Origin: Streptomyces liliifuscus
GTDB taxonomy: Bacteria; Actinomycetota; Actinomycetes; Streptomycetales; Streptomycetaceae
Assembly: GCF_016598615.1 (NCBI RefSeq)
Contig: NZ_CP066831.1
Span: 1,674,001-1,738,000, forward strand
Direction: 5' to 3'
DNA: 64,000 nt
Shown here piece by piece: positions 25,578-33,869 of this stretch. A program made the translations under genes and the position numbers. Each line of letters opens with the position of its first letter. Position 1 is the first letter of the stretch. The notes beneath the pieces were generated by a model, which saw only the letters and a program-made list of their open reading frames with translations, was not told the origin of the DNA and did not search any database.

Positions 25578-26590
25578 CGAGTGCCCTTCTCAGCGAACTT
25601 CGCGATGGCCTCGACATTGGACTTGTCCACGAACGCCGGACCGGTCAACACCGGCTCCTGGCCACCGCCACTGAAATTGCCGTTGGTCTTGTAGAGCCAC
25701 AACGAGTCGACCGAGAGGTAGCCCTGCAGGTAGGGCTGCTGGTCGACGGCGAACTGGATGTCACCGTCGTTGATGGCGCCGATCAGGTCCTTGTTGAGGT
25801 CGAAGGTCGCGACCTTGGCCTTGCTGCCCGCGTCGTCCACGGACTGCACGGCGGTGAGGGAGAACGGGGCGCCGAGCGTGACGACGTAGTCGATCGCCGA
25901 GTCCTGCTTCAGCTTCGCGGTGATCGTCGACTTCACGGACGGCATGTTCGTGCCGTTCACATAGAGAATCTCCGTCTTGCCCTTGAAGCCTTCCTTGACG
26001 CCCTTGCAGCGCGCCTCCAGGGCGACGTGCCCCTGCTCCATGATCACGCAGATGTCGTGCTTGGCTCCGACGTCGTTGAGCTTCTCGCCGAAGGCCTTGC
26101 CGGCCACGTACTCGTCCTGGCCGAAGTACTCCAGCAGGCCCTGCTCCTTCCAGTCGTCGACACCTCCGTTGAAGCCGACGACCGGGATGCCCGCCGCCTT
26201 GGCCTTGGCGACGACGTCCTTCATGGCGTCGGGCTTGGCCAGGGTGACCGCGATGCCGTCTACCTTCTGGTCGATCGCGTTCTGGACCAGGTTGGCCTGC
26301 TTGGCACCGTCGGGGTTGCTGGAGTAGATCAGCTCGACGTTGTCCTTGGCGGCGGCAGCGTTCGCCCCCTTGCGGATGGTGTCCCAGAAGGTGTCCCCGG
26401 GGGCCGCGTGAGTGATCATCGCGACCTTCATGCGGGGGGTGTCGGCCTTGCCGGCAGACGCGTTGCCCGTGTCCTCCTCGGACTGCTTGCCACCGGAGTC
26501 GCTGGAACAACCGGTGACTATCAGGGCCGCCGCGGCGGCCGCGGCGACGAGGGCGATTCTGCGGGAACGGGGGTGGGGAGAGCGGTTCAT
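25574..26590 (-). CDS. Sugar/cyclitol ABC transporter substrate-binding lipoprotein
   Basis: 338 residues. Signal peptide with lipobox VTGC (Cys28), then a periplasmic-binding-protein type I domain of the RbsB class: MKVAMITHAAPGDTFWDTIRKGA, IDQKVDGIAVTLAKPDA, AGIPVVGFNGGVDDW and VVTLGAPFSLTAVQSV. It is anchored outside the membrane and delivers ligand to the permease. The binding pocket is of the ribose/inositol type, but the ligand is inferred from the island. Confidence 0.92.
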   Translation of the reverse strand: MNRSPHPRSRRIALVAAAAAAALIVTGCSSDSGGKQSEEDTGNASAGKADTPRMKVAMITHAAPGDTFWDTIRKGANAAAAKDNVELIYSSNPDGAKQANLVQNAIDQKVDGIAVTLAKPDAMKDVVAKAKAAGIPVVGFNGGVDDWKEQGLLEYFGQDEYVAGKAFGEKLNDVGAKHDICVIMEQGHVALEARCKGVKEGFKGKTEILYVNGTNMPSVKSTITAKLKQDSAIDYVVTLGAPFSLTAVQSVDDAGSKAKVATFDLNKDLIGAINDGDIQFAVDQQPYLQGYLSVDSLWLYKTNGNFSGGGQEPVLTGPAFVDKSNVEAIAKFAEKGTR

Positions 26591-26684
26591 CTTGCCGGCA
26601 CCTCACTGTGCAGGGGAAGGGAGCGACGCCCGACCGGGCAGAGGCTCCGGTCACATGCCGTTAACACGGCTGTTGCCTATGACG

Positions 26685-26701
26685 GGATACAAGCGCTATC
26701 C
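26685..26701. promoter_or_regulatory. Palindrome upstream of the transporter operon
   Basis: GGATA-CAAGCGC-TATCC, about 100 bp before the binding-protein start. The AAGCGCT centre is like the core of many LacI-family operators, so it is a candidate site for the island's LacI regulator. Confidence 0.5.
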
Positions 26702-26727
26702 GCACCTCAGCGTCAACATATGTAAAG

Positions 26728-26745
26728 GCATCATTTATCCATCAA
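26728..26745 (-). promoter_or_regulatory. Phased GATGG repeats, transporter promoter
   Basis: Minus strand: GATGG (26739-26743) and GATGC (26728-26732), exactly 11 bp apart and within TTGATGGAT (26737-26745), which recurs exactly upstream of the aldehyde dehydrogenase. They lie about 140-155 bp before the binding-protein start and point to it. Confidence 0.55.
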
Positions 26746-26845
26746 GAGAAAGCGGCAGAACATCTCCTTGGCGCCCATTTTTCGTGCCGTCTACACCTGA
26801 ATTAACAGAGGTCGCTGACGGCATTTCCGATTCAAGGGCCGTCGT

Positions 26846-26893
26846 GCCCCGACAGGGGCGTTCAGGGGCGCGGGAAACTGCGCGACAAGCCCC
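26846..26893 (-). repeat. Dispersed 3' element, copy 4
   Basis: Minus-strand copy with two substitutions (26864-26893), 63 nt after the isomerase stop, in sense orientation. Downstream a GCCCC-TGTC-GGGGC hairpin follows (26846-26859). Confidence 0.85.
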
Positions 26894-26955
26894 CGCTCAG
26901 CCGCAGCCGACCCCAGACAGGACCGCACGGACTCTCCCCCGCACACCGCAACCGC

Positions 26956-27804
26956 TCACTTCAGCACCGCCACCGCCGTGCGGTACGCCGCCTCGGCGGC
27001 CTCCCGCACCGGAAGCGCGCGGTGTGTGTCGGACAGGATCTCCACCCCCCACGGACCGGACCAGCCGGCCGTGCGGAGCGCGGAGATGATCCCCGGCAGG
27101 TCGAAGGAGCCCTCGCCGCACAGACGCCGGCGCCGGACCGTGTCCTCGAAGAGCGTGCCGATCACCTCGCTGTCGGCGTCGTTGAGCTCCACACCGACGA
27201 TGCGTGACGCGGGTACGTCCGCGAGGTCGGCCGGTGGCGTGTGGGCGCGCTCGGTGTGCCAGACGTCGATGATGAGGCCGCCCGCGGGATGCCCGGCGGT
27301 CTCGACCAGCCGCAGCCCGTCGTGCACGGTCCTGAGGTTGGACCAGGGGAGGAACTCGATCGCGAGCCGGGCGCCCACTCCGTCGGCCTGTGCCGCCAGC
27401 GTGGCGAACTCCTCGGCCCAGTGGTCGAGTTCCCACGGTCGGTCCTCGACGTCCGGCCCGATCTTGAGGTGGTGCGCGCCGAGCGCCTCGGCGGTCCGCA
27501 GAAGATCCAGGCGGACCGCGTCCGACGCGGCACGCCGTGGTCCGTCGGCCCACCAGTCGACCAGGAGCTCCAGCTCCAGGTGGACGAGTCCGTTGTCCTC
27601 GAAGAGGGACCGGACGCCGGGCAGTCCGTACGTGCGCTCGGCCTCGACCAGGTCCTCGTGCAACAGGCCGAAGCCCGTGAACCCGGCGGCGCCCGCCGCT
27701 TCCACCCGCTCCCGCAGCGTCAGTGGGCTGCGGCCGTCGGGCAGCCCCGGCGCGGCATCGCCCGCGGTGGTCCAACAGGTGGCCAGCAGGTCTTCAGCAG
27801 TCAT
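26956..27804 (-). CDS. Sugar phosphate isomerase/epimerase (AP endonuclease-2 TIM barrel)
   Basis: 282 residues. Metal-binding residues expected for this xylose-isomerase-like barrel are visible in GLLHEDLVEAE, LAIEFLPWSN (Glu), LIIDVWHTERAH (Asp and His) and VGVELNDAD plus the final VEILSD glutamate. These enzymes isomerise or epimerise sugars, inosose or keto-acids using Mn or Mg. It has its own intergenic region with a GATGG repeat motif. It may fulfil the IolI- or IolH-like role; the exact step is unknown. Confidence 0.85.
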   Translation of the reverse strand: MTAEDLLATCWTTAGDAAPGLPDGRSPLTLRERVEAAGAAGFTGFGLLHEDLVEAERTYGLPGVRSLFEDNGLVHLELELLVDWWADGPRRAASDAVRLDLLRTAEALGAHHLKIGPDVEDRPWELDHWAEEFATLAAQADGVGARLAIEFLPWSNLRTVHDGLRLVETAGHPAGGLIIDVWHTERAHTPPADLADVPASRIVGVELNDADSEVIGTLFEDTVRRRRLCGEGSFDLPGIISALRTAGWSGPWGVEILSDTHRALPVREAAEAAYRTAVAVLK

Positions 27805-27938
27805 ACCTGTTTCCTCTTCGTAGATATTTCAGAGAACTCGTCCTGGCCACCGTCAAGGCAATTCCTCATCAAGGCCATTCCACTGATTCTCATTGCCCGT
27901 ATCCCTTTTGATCCCGTCCCGAAAGGCAAGTCTCGGGA

Positions 27939-27956
27939 ACCCATCAAAAACACATC
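27939..27956 (-). promoter_or_regulatory. Phased GATGG repeats upstream of the isomerase
   Basis: Minus strand: TTTTGATGGGT (27939-27949), an 11-bp exact match to the dioxygenase promoter block, plus GATGT 11 bp farther upstream (27952-27956). It lies about 135 bp before the isomerase start, overlapping the preceding gene's last codon. Confidence 0.55.
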
Positions 27957-28842
27957 ACAGCTGTGCGTCGTGGAGAACCGAGCGCAGGTATTCCGTGCTG
28001 GCCCACACATCGTCCACTGGCCCCTTGCCGACGGGCTCTTCGGTGAGGATCGTGTCCTGCTCAAGGACGTACCAGCCGTCGTAGCCGCGAGCCCCGAGAT
28101 GGGTCACGATGGCCCGGACGTCCACGTCACCGGCGCCGAGCGGGCGGTACATGCCCTCCCGGACGGCTTCCGTATACGTGAGGCGGCCCGACTGGACCTT
28201 GGCGGCGAGGGCGGCGTTCACGTCCTTCATGTGGGTGTGGGCGATCCGCTCGGGTGCCTGCCGGGTGAGCTCGGCTGGGTCCGTCCCACCGATGAGCAGG
28301 TGGCCTGTGTCCAAGCAGAGGGCGATCGAGGAGTGTTCCAGCACGCGCTGGACCTCGTCGCCGTTCTCGATCATCGTGCCGACATGCGGGTGCAGCACGG
28401 CCCGTACGCCGCGCTCCGCGGCCAGCGCGGTCAGCCGGTCCAGGTTGGACAGCAACAACTTCCAGCCGTCGGCGTCGAGTTCGGGCCGGGAGTCGTAGCC
28501 GTCCTGCCCTGTGATGGCCGAAAGGACGAGGACGTCGGCCTTGGACGCGGCGTAGCTCTCCAGGAGTGTCTCGACCTCGGGCAACGGGTCGTGCCCGGGC
28601 ACGTGCAGCAGGAGCGGGGTGAAGCCGCCGACGGCCCGGAGGTCATGGTGGGCGAGGACCTGCGCCATGGCCTGCGGCTCGCCGGGCAGGAAGCCCTCGG
28701 GCCCTATCTCGGTGGCGGCGAGACCGACCTCGCGCATCTCCTTCAGTACCCGCTCGGGCGTCAACTGGTAGCCCCAGCCGGGTACTTCGCACACGCCCCA
28801 GGAGATGGGCGCTCCGGCGATCCGCTGTGCTTGAGTGTTCAT
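27955..28842 (-). CDS. Inosose dehydratase-like protein (IolE/MocC type)
   Basis: 295 residues. The N-terminus GAPISWGVCEVPGWGYQL is the hallmark of IolE/MocC proteins. Further barrel motifs are GFTPLLLHVPG, LHPHVGTMIE, LCLDTGHLLIGG and HTHMKDVN, giving the Glu/Asp/His metal set. IolE dehydrates 2-keto-myo-inositol to trihydroxycyclohexanedione, the IolD substrate; an IolD gene lies upstream in the same operon. MocC of rhizopine catabolism is the alternative. It is the last gene of the operon and starts within the preceding gene (4-bp overlap). Confidence 0.88.
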   Translation of the reverse strand: MNTQAQRIAGAPISWGVCEVPGWGYQLTPERVLKEMREVGLAATEIGPEGFLPGEPQAMAQVLAHHDLRAVGGFTPLLLHVPGHDPLPEVETLLESYAASKADVLVLSAITGQDGYDSRPELDADGWKLLLSNLDRLTALAAERGVRAVLHPHVGTMIENGDEVQRVLEHSSIALCLDTGHLLIGGTDPAELTRQAPERIAHTHMKDVNAALAAKVQSGRLTYTEAVREGMYRPLGAGDVDVRAIVTHLGARGYDGWYVLEQDTILTEEPVGKGPVDDVWASTEYLRSVLHDAQL

Positions 28843-29786
28843 GCCGTGGCCTTTCGGTGGTTCCAGTCGGGGTTGGCGACCGCGGCCGGCGGACGCCCGG
28901 CGAGCACGTCCGCGACGCCGCGGGCGGCGTCGACGAAGGTCAGGGTCATGGCTCTGCTCGTCATGCCCATCAGATGCGGGGTGAGGACGACGTCCGGGTG
29001 GTCGAACAGCGGGTGGTGGACGGCCGGTTCGGGATCGAAGACGTCCAGTCCGACACCGGCCAGCCGGCCGAGTTCCAGGGCGATCAGGGTGGCGTCCGGG
29101 TCGAGCAGGCCGCCCCGGCCGCAGTTGACGAGGATCGTCCCGGGCTTGACCCGGGACAGCAGGTCCTCGCCGACCAGATGGTGCGTGCTCTCGGTGAGCG
29201 GGACGTGCAGTGTCAGTACGTCGCTCGCTTCGGCGAGTTCACCGAGATCGGCGCAGGCGACGTCGGGCGGGGGCGGGCTGTAAGGGTCGTACGCCAGGGT
29301 CCGCATCCCGAAGGCGGAGGCGAGTTCGCCGACCCGGCGGCCGATGCGGCCGTGGCCGACGATGCCCATGGTGGCGCCGTCGAGGTCGCCGACGGGCAGG
29401 GCGTTCCGCTCGGCCCAACGGCCCTCGCGCACCAGGTCGGTGAGCGGGCGCAGCCGTTTGACGAGGTGCAGGGTCATGGCGAGGACGCCCTCGGCCACGG
29501 CCCGCGAGCCGCTCTGCGGGGTGATGACCACGGGGATCCCTCGGGCGGTCGCCGCGGCCACGTCGACGAGGTCCACACCGACTCCGGTGCGGGCGATGAC
29601 GCGCAGCCGCGGGGCCCGTACGAGGAAGTCCTCGTCGACGATCCGGTCGGCGCGGACGATGGCGCCTTCCGCGACGGCGAGGTCGTCGGGCGTGGGGTGG
29701 GTGACGAAGGTGACCCGGTCGCCGAGGATGTGGCCGACGGTGTCCGGGTCGACCGGGCCGAGGGCCACTACGACATGCCCGTCCAC
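28839..29786 (-). CDS. D-isomer 2-hydroxyacid dehydrogenase
   Basis: 315 residues. NAD loop VGHGRIGRRVGE at about residues 147-158, catalytic Arg in LVNCGRGGLLD, Glu in DVFDPEPAVH and His in LTPHLMGMT. It is closest in layout to phosphoglycerate/hydroxypyruvate reductase-like members. In this operon it may reduce or oxidise a hydroxy-acid or keto-acid product such as glycerate, tartronate semialdehyde or a deoxy-sugar acid; none of these is shown by the sequence. 4-5 bp junctions on both sides. Confidence 0.88.
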   Translation of the reverse strand: MDGHVVVALGPVDPDTVGHILGDRVTFVTHPTPDDLAVAEGAIVRADRIVDEDFLVRAPRLRVIARTGVGVDLVDVAAATARGIPVVITPQSGSRAVAEGVLAMTLHLVKRLRPLTDLVREGRWAERNALPVGDLDGATMGIVGHGRIGRRVGELASAFGMRTLAYDPYSPPPPDVACADLGELAEASDVLTLHVPLTESTHHLVGEDLLSRVKPGTILVNCGRGGLLDPDATLIALELGRLAGVGLDVFDPEPAVHHPLFDHPDVVLTPHLMGMTSRAMTLTFVDAARGVADVLAGRPPAAVANPDWNHRKATA

Positions 29787-29790
29787 GCGA

Positions 29791-31008
29791 TCAGCTCCGT
29801 GCCTGGTGGCCGAAGGTCGCCCCGGTGACGTCCGGGACCGGCTCCCAGGCGCCGCTCTCGGCGGAGGCGGCGGCCGCGGAGATCACCTCGGCGACGGCGT
29901 GCGCGTCGTCGATCGTGGAGTTGTGGTGCTCGATGCCGGCCACGGCGGCGAGGAACTTCTTCGCCTCGATGACCTTCAGGTCGTCGTAGCCCATGCTGTT
30001 GCCGGGGCCGGGCTGGAAACTGGCGTAGTCGCCCATGTGGCCGTTGCCGAGCACGGTGGTGTAGCCCTGGTGCGGGCCGCTGCGGTCGAGGGCGACGCGC
30101 AGCTCGTTCATCCGCTCGAAGTTCCAGGTGAGCGAGCCGTCGGTGCCGTAGATCTCGAAGCCGATGCCGCACTGCGGGCCGACGATGGTGCGGGAGGCCT
30201 CCAGTGTGCCGACGGCGTCACTGTGGAAGCGGACGAGGGCGGCGGTGTAGTCGTCGTTCTCGACCTGTGCCATCTCGCCGTCCTCGATGACGGCGAAGTG
30301 CGTGCCCGAGCCCATCGGGAGGATCGGGCGCTCGGTGTAGACGGTGCTGGTGAGCGCGGAGACCTCGCGGATCGGGGCGACGACGTAGCTGACCAGGTCC
30401 ACGACGTGGCTCATCAGGTCGCCCAGTGCGCCGTGTCCGGCGAGTTCCCGCTTGAAGCGCCAGGACAGGGCGCCCTTGGGTTCGGAGGCGTAGCCGGAGA
30501 AGAACGTGGCGCGCACGTTGGTGATGCGCCCCAGCCTTCCCTCGGCGACGAGCTGTCTGGCCCGCTCGACCGCGGGGGCGTGGCGGTAGTTGTAGCCGAT
30601 GGACGTCACCACTCCGGCGGCGCGGGCCGCGGCGGCGACCTCGGCGGTCTCCTCGGCGCCGCGTCCGACGGGCTTCTCGATCCAGAACGGCTTGCCTGCC
30701 TTGGTGGCGGCGATGCCTATCTCGTGGTGGAGCATGTTCGGCGCGCAGATCGACACGACCTCGACGTCCGGGTCGTCCAGGACGGCGCGGTAGTCGGTGC
30801 CCGCCTTCTCGTAGCCGAGTACGTCACGGGCGTGGGCCGCGCGGTCCTCGGCCGTGTCCGCCGCGTGCACGAGCCGGGGCTTGAGGCCCAGCTCGGGGTA
30901 GACGGAGGGCAGTGCCTGGTAGGCACGGCTGTGCAGTTTGCCCATCCAGCCGACGCTGATCAGTCCGACGCCGATCTCGCGTGCGGCGCCCGAGGGGGTC
31001 GTGGTCAT
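29791..31008 (-). CDS. Gfo/Idh/MocA oxidoreductase (third intact copy of the island)
   Basis: 405 residues, longer than the other copies. IGVGLISVGWMGKLHSRAY is the Rossmann start, WIEKPVGRG contains the EKP lysine, GYNYRHAP and GALGDLMSHVVDL the substrate side. The long C-terminal beta domain includes HMGDYASFQPGPGNSMGYDD, like scyllo-inositol or levoglucosan dehydrogenase-type members. It is within the iolD operon and overlaps the aldolase gene by 4 bp. Confidence 0.87.
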   Translation of the reverse strand: MTTTPSGAAREIGVGLISVGWMGKLHSRAYQALPSVYPELGLKPRLVHAADTAEDRAAHARDVLGYEKAGTDYRAVLDDPDVEVVSICAPNMLHHEIGIAATKAGKPFWIEKPVGRGAEETAEVAAAARAAGVVTSIGYNYRHAPAVERARQLVAEGRLGRITNVRATFFSGYASEPKGALSWRFKRELAGHGALGDLMSHVVDLVSYVVAPIREVSALTSTVYTERPILPMGSGTHFAVIEDGEMAQVENDDYTAALVRFHSDAVGTLEASRTIVGPQCGIGFEIYGTDGSLTWNFERMNELRVALDRSGPHQGYTTVLGNGHMGDYASFQPGPGNSMGYDDLKVIEAKKFLAAVAGIEHHNSTIDDAHAVAEVISAAAASAESGAWEPVPDVTGATFGHQARS

Positions 31009-31805
31009 GAGTGTGTCTCCTGGTGGTCCCGGGGCTCCGGCCTGGCCTCGCCGAGCGCGGCGGACAGGGCGGCTGCGAGCAGGGTCGAGTCGGATCCGAT
31101 GGCGATGAACGTCCAGCCCTCGGCGCGTTTGGCGGCGGCCGCCGGACCGTCGGGTACGAGGAGTCCGCACGCCTTGCCGTGTGCGGCGGCGGCCTTGCGT
31201 ACGCGTTCCAGGGCCTCGCGGTAGACCGCGGCCGCGAAGTCGCCGGGCACGCCGAGGTCGTGGCTGAGGTCGCGGGGGCCGACGAACAGCACGTCCACCC
31301 CGTCCAGTGCGGCGATCGCCTCGGCCTCCGCCAGTGCGCTCGCCGACTCGATCTGGACCACGCCGAGGATCTCGCCCTCACGGTCCAGGGCAGTTGGGTC
31401 GAGCCCGAAGCGGCAGGCCCGGTTGTACGTGGCCACGCCCCGGTCCCCCGCGGGCGGGTAGCGCAAGTGCCGTAGTGCTTCCCGGACTTCGGCCGCCGTG
31501 TCGAGGCGCGGCAGCATGATCCCGGCGACGCCCAGGTCGAGGACGCGGCCGATGCGGATCCGGGCCGCGGACTCGACGCGTACGACGGTCGGGACTCCGT
31601 AGGAGGCGGCCACCGGGACGGTCGTGCGGGCCTGTTCCTCTCCCCCGGCGCCGTGTTCGAGGTCGAGGAGCAGCCAGTCGGCACCCGCCGCGGCGCACAC
31701 CTCGGCCGCGACCGGGGAGGCCATTCCCACGAAGGTGCCCAAGGTGGGCTCCCCCTCGGCGAGTCGGGCGCGCAGACGGCCGTGGTCGAGCGGTGAGCGG
31801 TTCAT
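31005..31805 (-). CDS. HpcH/HpaI-family aldolase
   Basis: 266 residues. A (beta/alpha)8 class II pyruvate aldolase: GTFVGMASPVAAEVCAAAG, the LLLDLEHGAG loop (His base), VVRVESAARIRIGRVLDLGV, then the metal ligand Glu in GVVQIESASALAEAEAI and Asp in VGPRDLSHDLG. The family cleaves 4-hydroxy-2-oxo acids into pyruvate or oxaloacetate plus an aldehyde. Such an unphosphorylated aldol step is not part of the classical iol pathway, so it may mark a variant lower branch. Overlaps both neighbours by 4 bp. Confidence 0.88.
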   Translation of the reverse strand: MNRSPLDHGRLRARLAEGEPTLGTFVGMASPVAAEVCAAAGADWLLLDLEHGAGGEEQARTTVPVAASYGVPTVVRVESAARIRIGRVLDLGVAGIMLPRLDTAAEVREALRHLRYPPAGDRGVATYNRACRFGLDPTALDREGEILGVVQIESASALAEAEAIAALDGVDVLFVGPRDLSHDLGVPGDFAAAVYREALERVRKAAAAHGKACGLLVPDGPAAAAKRAEGWTFIAIGSDSTLLAAALSAALGEARPEPRDHQETHS

Positions 31806-33778
31806 CCGTACCACCTCTGGGAGGCCAGGCCCTCTTCGTACTCGCCGCGCAGTTGGGCGACCGATTCCTGGTCGGACACCTCGGCGGGCGCCACGTCCCA
31901 CCAGACACCCGCGCCGGGCAGGTCCGCGTGCGGGACGACGGGTACGACGAGGACGACGGGGCCCGCGTGGTCGCGGGTGTCGGCGAGTGCGGCGCGCACT
32001 TCGTCGGCGGTGGTTGCGCGGATGGCGCGGGCGCCGAGTCCCGTCGCGGTCAGGACGAGGTCGACTTTGAGGTAGTCGCCCTCCAGGCGGGCCGGCTTGG
32101 TGTCGCCACCGGCCTCCGCCAGCTGGAGGCCGCCCTCCCGGTAGCGGAACTCGTTGCCGAACTCCCGCCCGTTGCGCAGCATTTGGAGGCGGTGGATGAC
32201 CTGGTACCCGTGGTTCTCCGGGATCACGACGGTGATCGGGAGCTTCTCCTGGGCCGCGGTGACCAGTTCGGTCGGCGCCATGAGGAAGGTGCCGTCGCCG
32301 AGCAGGGACACCACGCGCTTGGCCGGGTCGGGGTTCGCGAACCGTACGCCGATCGCGGCGGGCAGTTCGTAGCCCATGCAGGAGAAGCCGAACTCCAGGT
32401 GGGCGAAGCGGCCTTCGGTGGCGTCCCACACCTTCTGCAGATCGCCGGGCGGGCCACCGGCGGCGGCGATGATCGTGTCGCCGTCCTGTGCGTGCTCCTG
32501 GAGCAGGCCGATCAACTGGCCCTGGGTGAGCACCGCGTCGGTGTCGCCCACGACGTCCGAGTCGTCCGGCAGGGCCGAGACGTCGAAGGGTGTGTCCGGG
32601 TCGAGGGCCGCGGCGCGCTGGGCCCACCAGGTCTCGTGCAGCGCACGCGCCTTGTCCTGCCAGGCCGGGGATGTGGTGGTGCCGTTCGCGCGGACCGCCT
32701 CGGTCAGTGCGGCGAGGGCCCGCTTGGCGTCGGCCACGATCCCGGTGGCGCCCAGACGGCTCACGTCGTGCACGTTGACGTTGACGGCGGCGAACCGTAC
32801 GTCCGGGTTCTGGAAGACCGAGTGCGAGGCCGTGGAGAAGTCCGTCAGCCGCGAGCCCACGGTCAGCACGAAGTCGGCTTCCCTGGCCAGGGTGTTGACG
32901 GCCGGGGTGCCTTCCAGACCGATGCCGCCCAGCTGCCACCAGGCGCGGCGCTGGACCGCTCCCTTGCCCGCGAACGTCTCCGCCACGGGGATCCCCGCCG
33001 CGTCGGCCAGTGCCTCCAGCTCCTCGGTCGCGCCGGAGTACACGACACCGCCACCGGCGATGATCAGCGGCTTCTGAGCCTCGGCGAGCATCCGCGCCAC
33101 GGCGGCGACCTCGTCGGCGTCCGCCGCGGGCCGCCGGATCGGCCAGTCGCGCTCGGCGAAGAACTCCACCGGGTAGTCGTACGCGTGGGACTGGATGTCC
33201 TGCGGGAGGGAGACGACGACCGCGCCGGTGTCCACGTCGGTGAGGGCGCGCATCGCCGCGGGCAGCGAGGTGAGCAGCTGCTCGGGCCGGGTGATGCGGT
33301 CGAAGAACCGGGAGACGGGCCGGAAGGCGTCGTTGACGGATGTGTCGGCCTCGACGGGGTGCTGCAACTGCTGGAGTACGGGCCCCTGGTGGCGGGTCGC
33401 GTAGGTGTCGCCGGGCAGCAGCAGGACGGGCAAGCGGTTGACGGTCGCGAGTCCGGCGCCGGTGACCATGTTGAGGGCGCCGGGGCCGATGGAGGCGGTG
33501 ACCGCCAGGGTGGCATGCCGGGTGGACGCCTTGGCGTAGGCCGTCGCGATATGGACGAGTGCCTGCTCGTTGCGGCCCTGGACGAAGGGGAGTTCGTCGC
33601 TGAACTGGTCCAGCGCCTGGCCGAGTCCGGCCACGTTGCCGTGGCCGAAGATGCCCAGGGCGGCGGGTATCAGACGGCGTCGCTCACCGTCGGCCACGGA
33701 GTGCTGGCGGGAGAGGTAGGTGACGAGTGCCTGGGCCACCGTGAGGCGCACGGTGCGCCGGGTCGTCGGGTCGGTCAT
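31802..33778 (-). CDS. iolD: 3D-(3,5/4)-trihydroxycyclohexane-1,2-dione acylhydrolase IolD
   Basis: 658 residues, a thiamine-diphosphate enzyme. The catalytic Glu lies in VQGRNEQALVHIA, the central domain has GGGVVYSGATEELEAL, and the cofactor motif is LLGDGTFLMAP followed about 25 residues on by VIPENHGYQV. The N-terminal APAALGIFGHGN-like stretch (PAALGIFGHGNVAGLG) is an IolD signature that separates it from acetolactate synthases. It opens the cyclohexane ring, giving 5-deoxyglucuronate. This is the strongest evidence that the island handles inositol-like rings. Confidence 0.93.
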   Translation of the reverse strand: MTDPTTRRTVRLTVAQALVTYLSRQHSVADGERRRLIPAALGIFGHGNVAGLGQALDQFSDELPFVQGRNEQALVHIATAYAKASTRHATLAVTASIGPGALNMVTGAGLATVNRLPVLLLPGDTYATRHQGPVLQQLQHPVEADTSVNDAFRPVSRFFDRITRPEQLLTSLPAAMRALTDVDTGAVVVSLPQDIQSHAYDYPVEFFAERDWPIRRPAADADEVAAVARMLAEAQKPLIIAGGGVVYSGATEELEALADAAGIPVAETFAGKGAVQRRAWWQLGGIGLEGTPAVNTLAREADFVLTVGSRLTDFSTASHSVFQNPDVRFAAVNVNVHDVSRLGATGIVADAKRALAALTEAVRANGTTTSPAWQDKARALHETWWAQRAAALDPDTPFDVSALPDDSDVVGDTDAVLTQGQLIGLLQEHAQDGDTIIAAAGGPPGDLQKVWDATEGRFAHLEFGFSCMGYELPAAIGVRFANPDPAKRVVSLLGDGTFLMAPTELVTAAQEKLPITVVIPENHGYQVIHRLQMLRNGREFGNEFRYREGGLQLAEAGGDTKPARLEGDYLKVDLVLTATGLGARAIRATTADEVRAALADTRDHAGPVVLVVPVVPHADLPGAGVWWDVAPAEVSDQESVAQLRGEYEEGLASQRWYG

Positions 33779-33869
33779 GGTCGGGCTCCTGTTGGGGAGA
33801 TGCCCACGGCCCTCGGGCGGCGTGGAGGTCCGGAGTCGGATGGAGAGAGGGGAACGCGGGGCCGCGAAC

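Larger units (their letters stand above)
26591..26955. other. 365-bp intergenic region, transporter promoter
   Basis: An unusually AT-rich stretch for this window (about 26640-26830). It holds a GGATA-N7-TATCC palindrome, phased GATGG repeats and, at its right end, copy 4 of the dispersed 3' element belonging to the isomerase gene. No gene is seen. Confidence 0.7.
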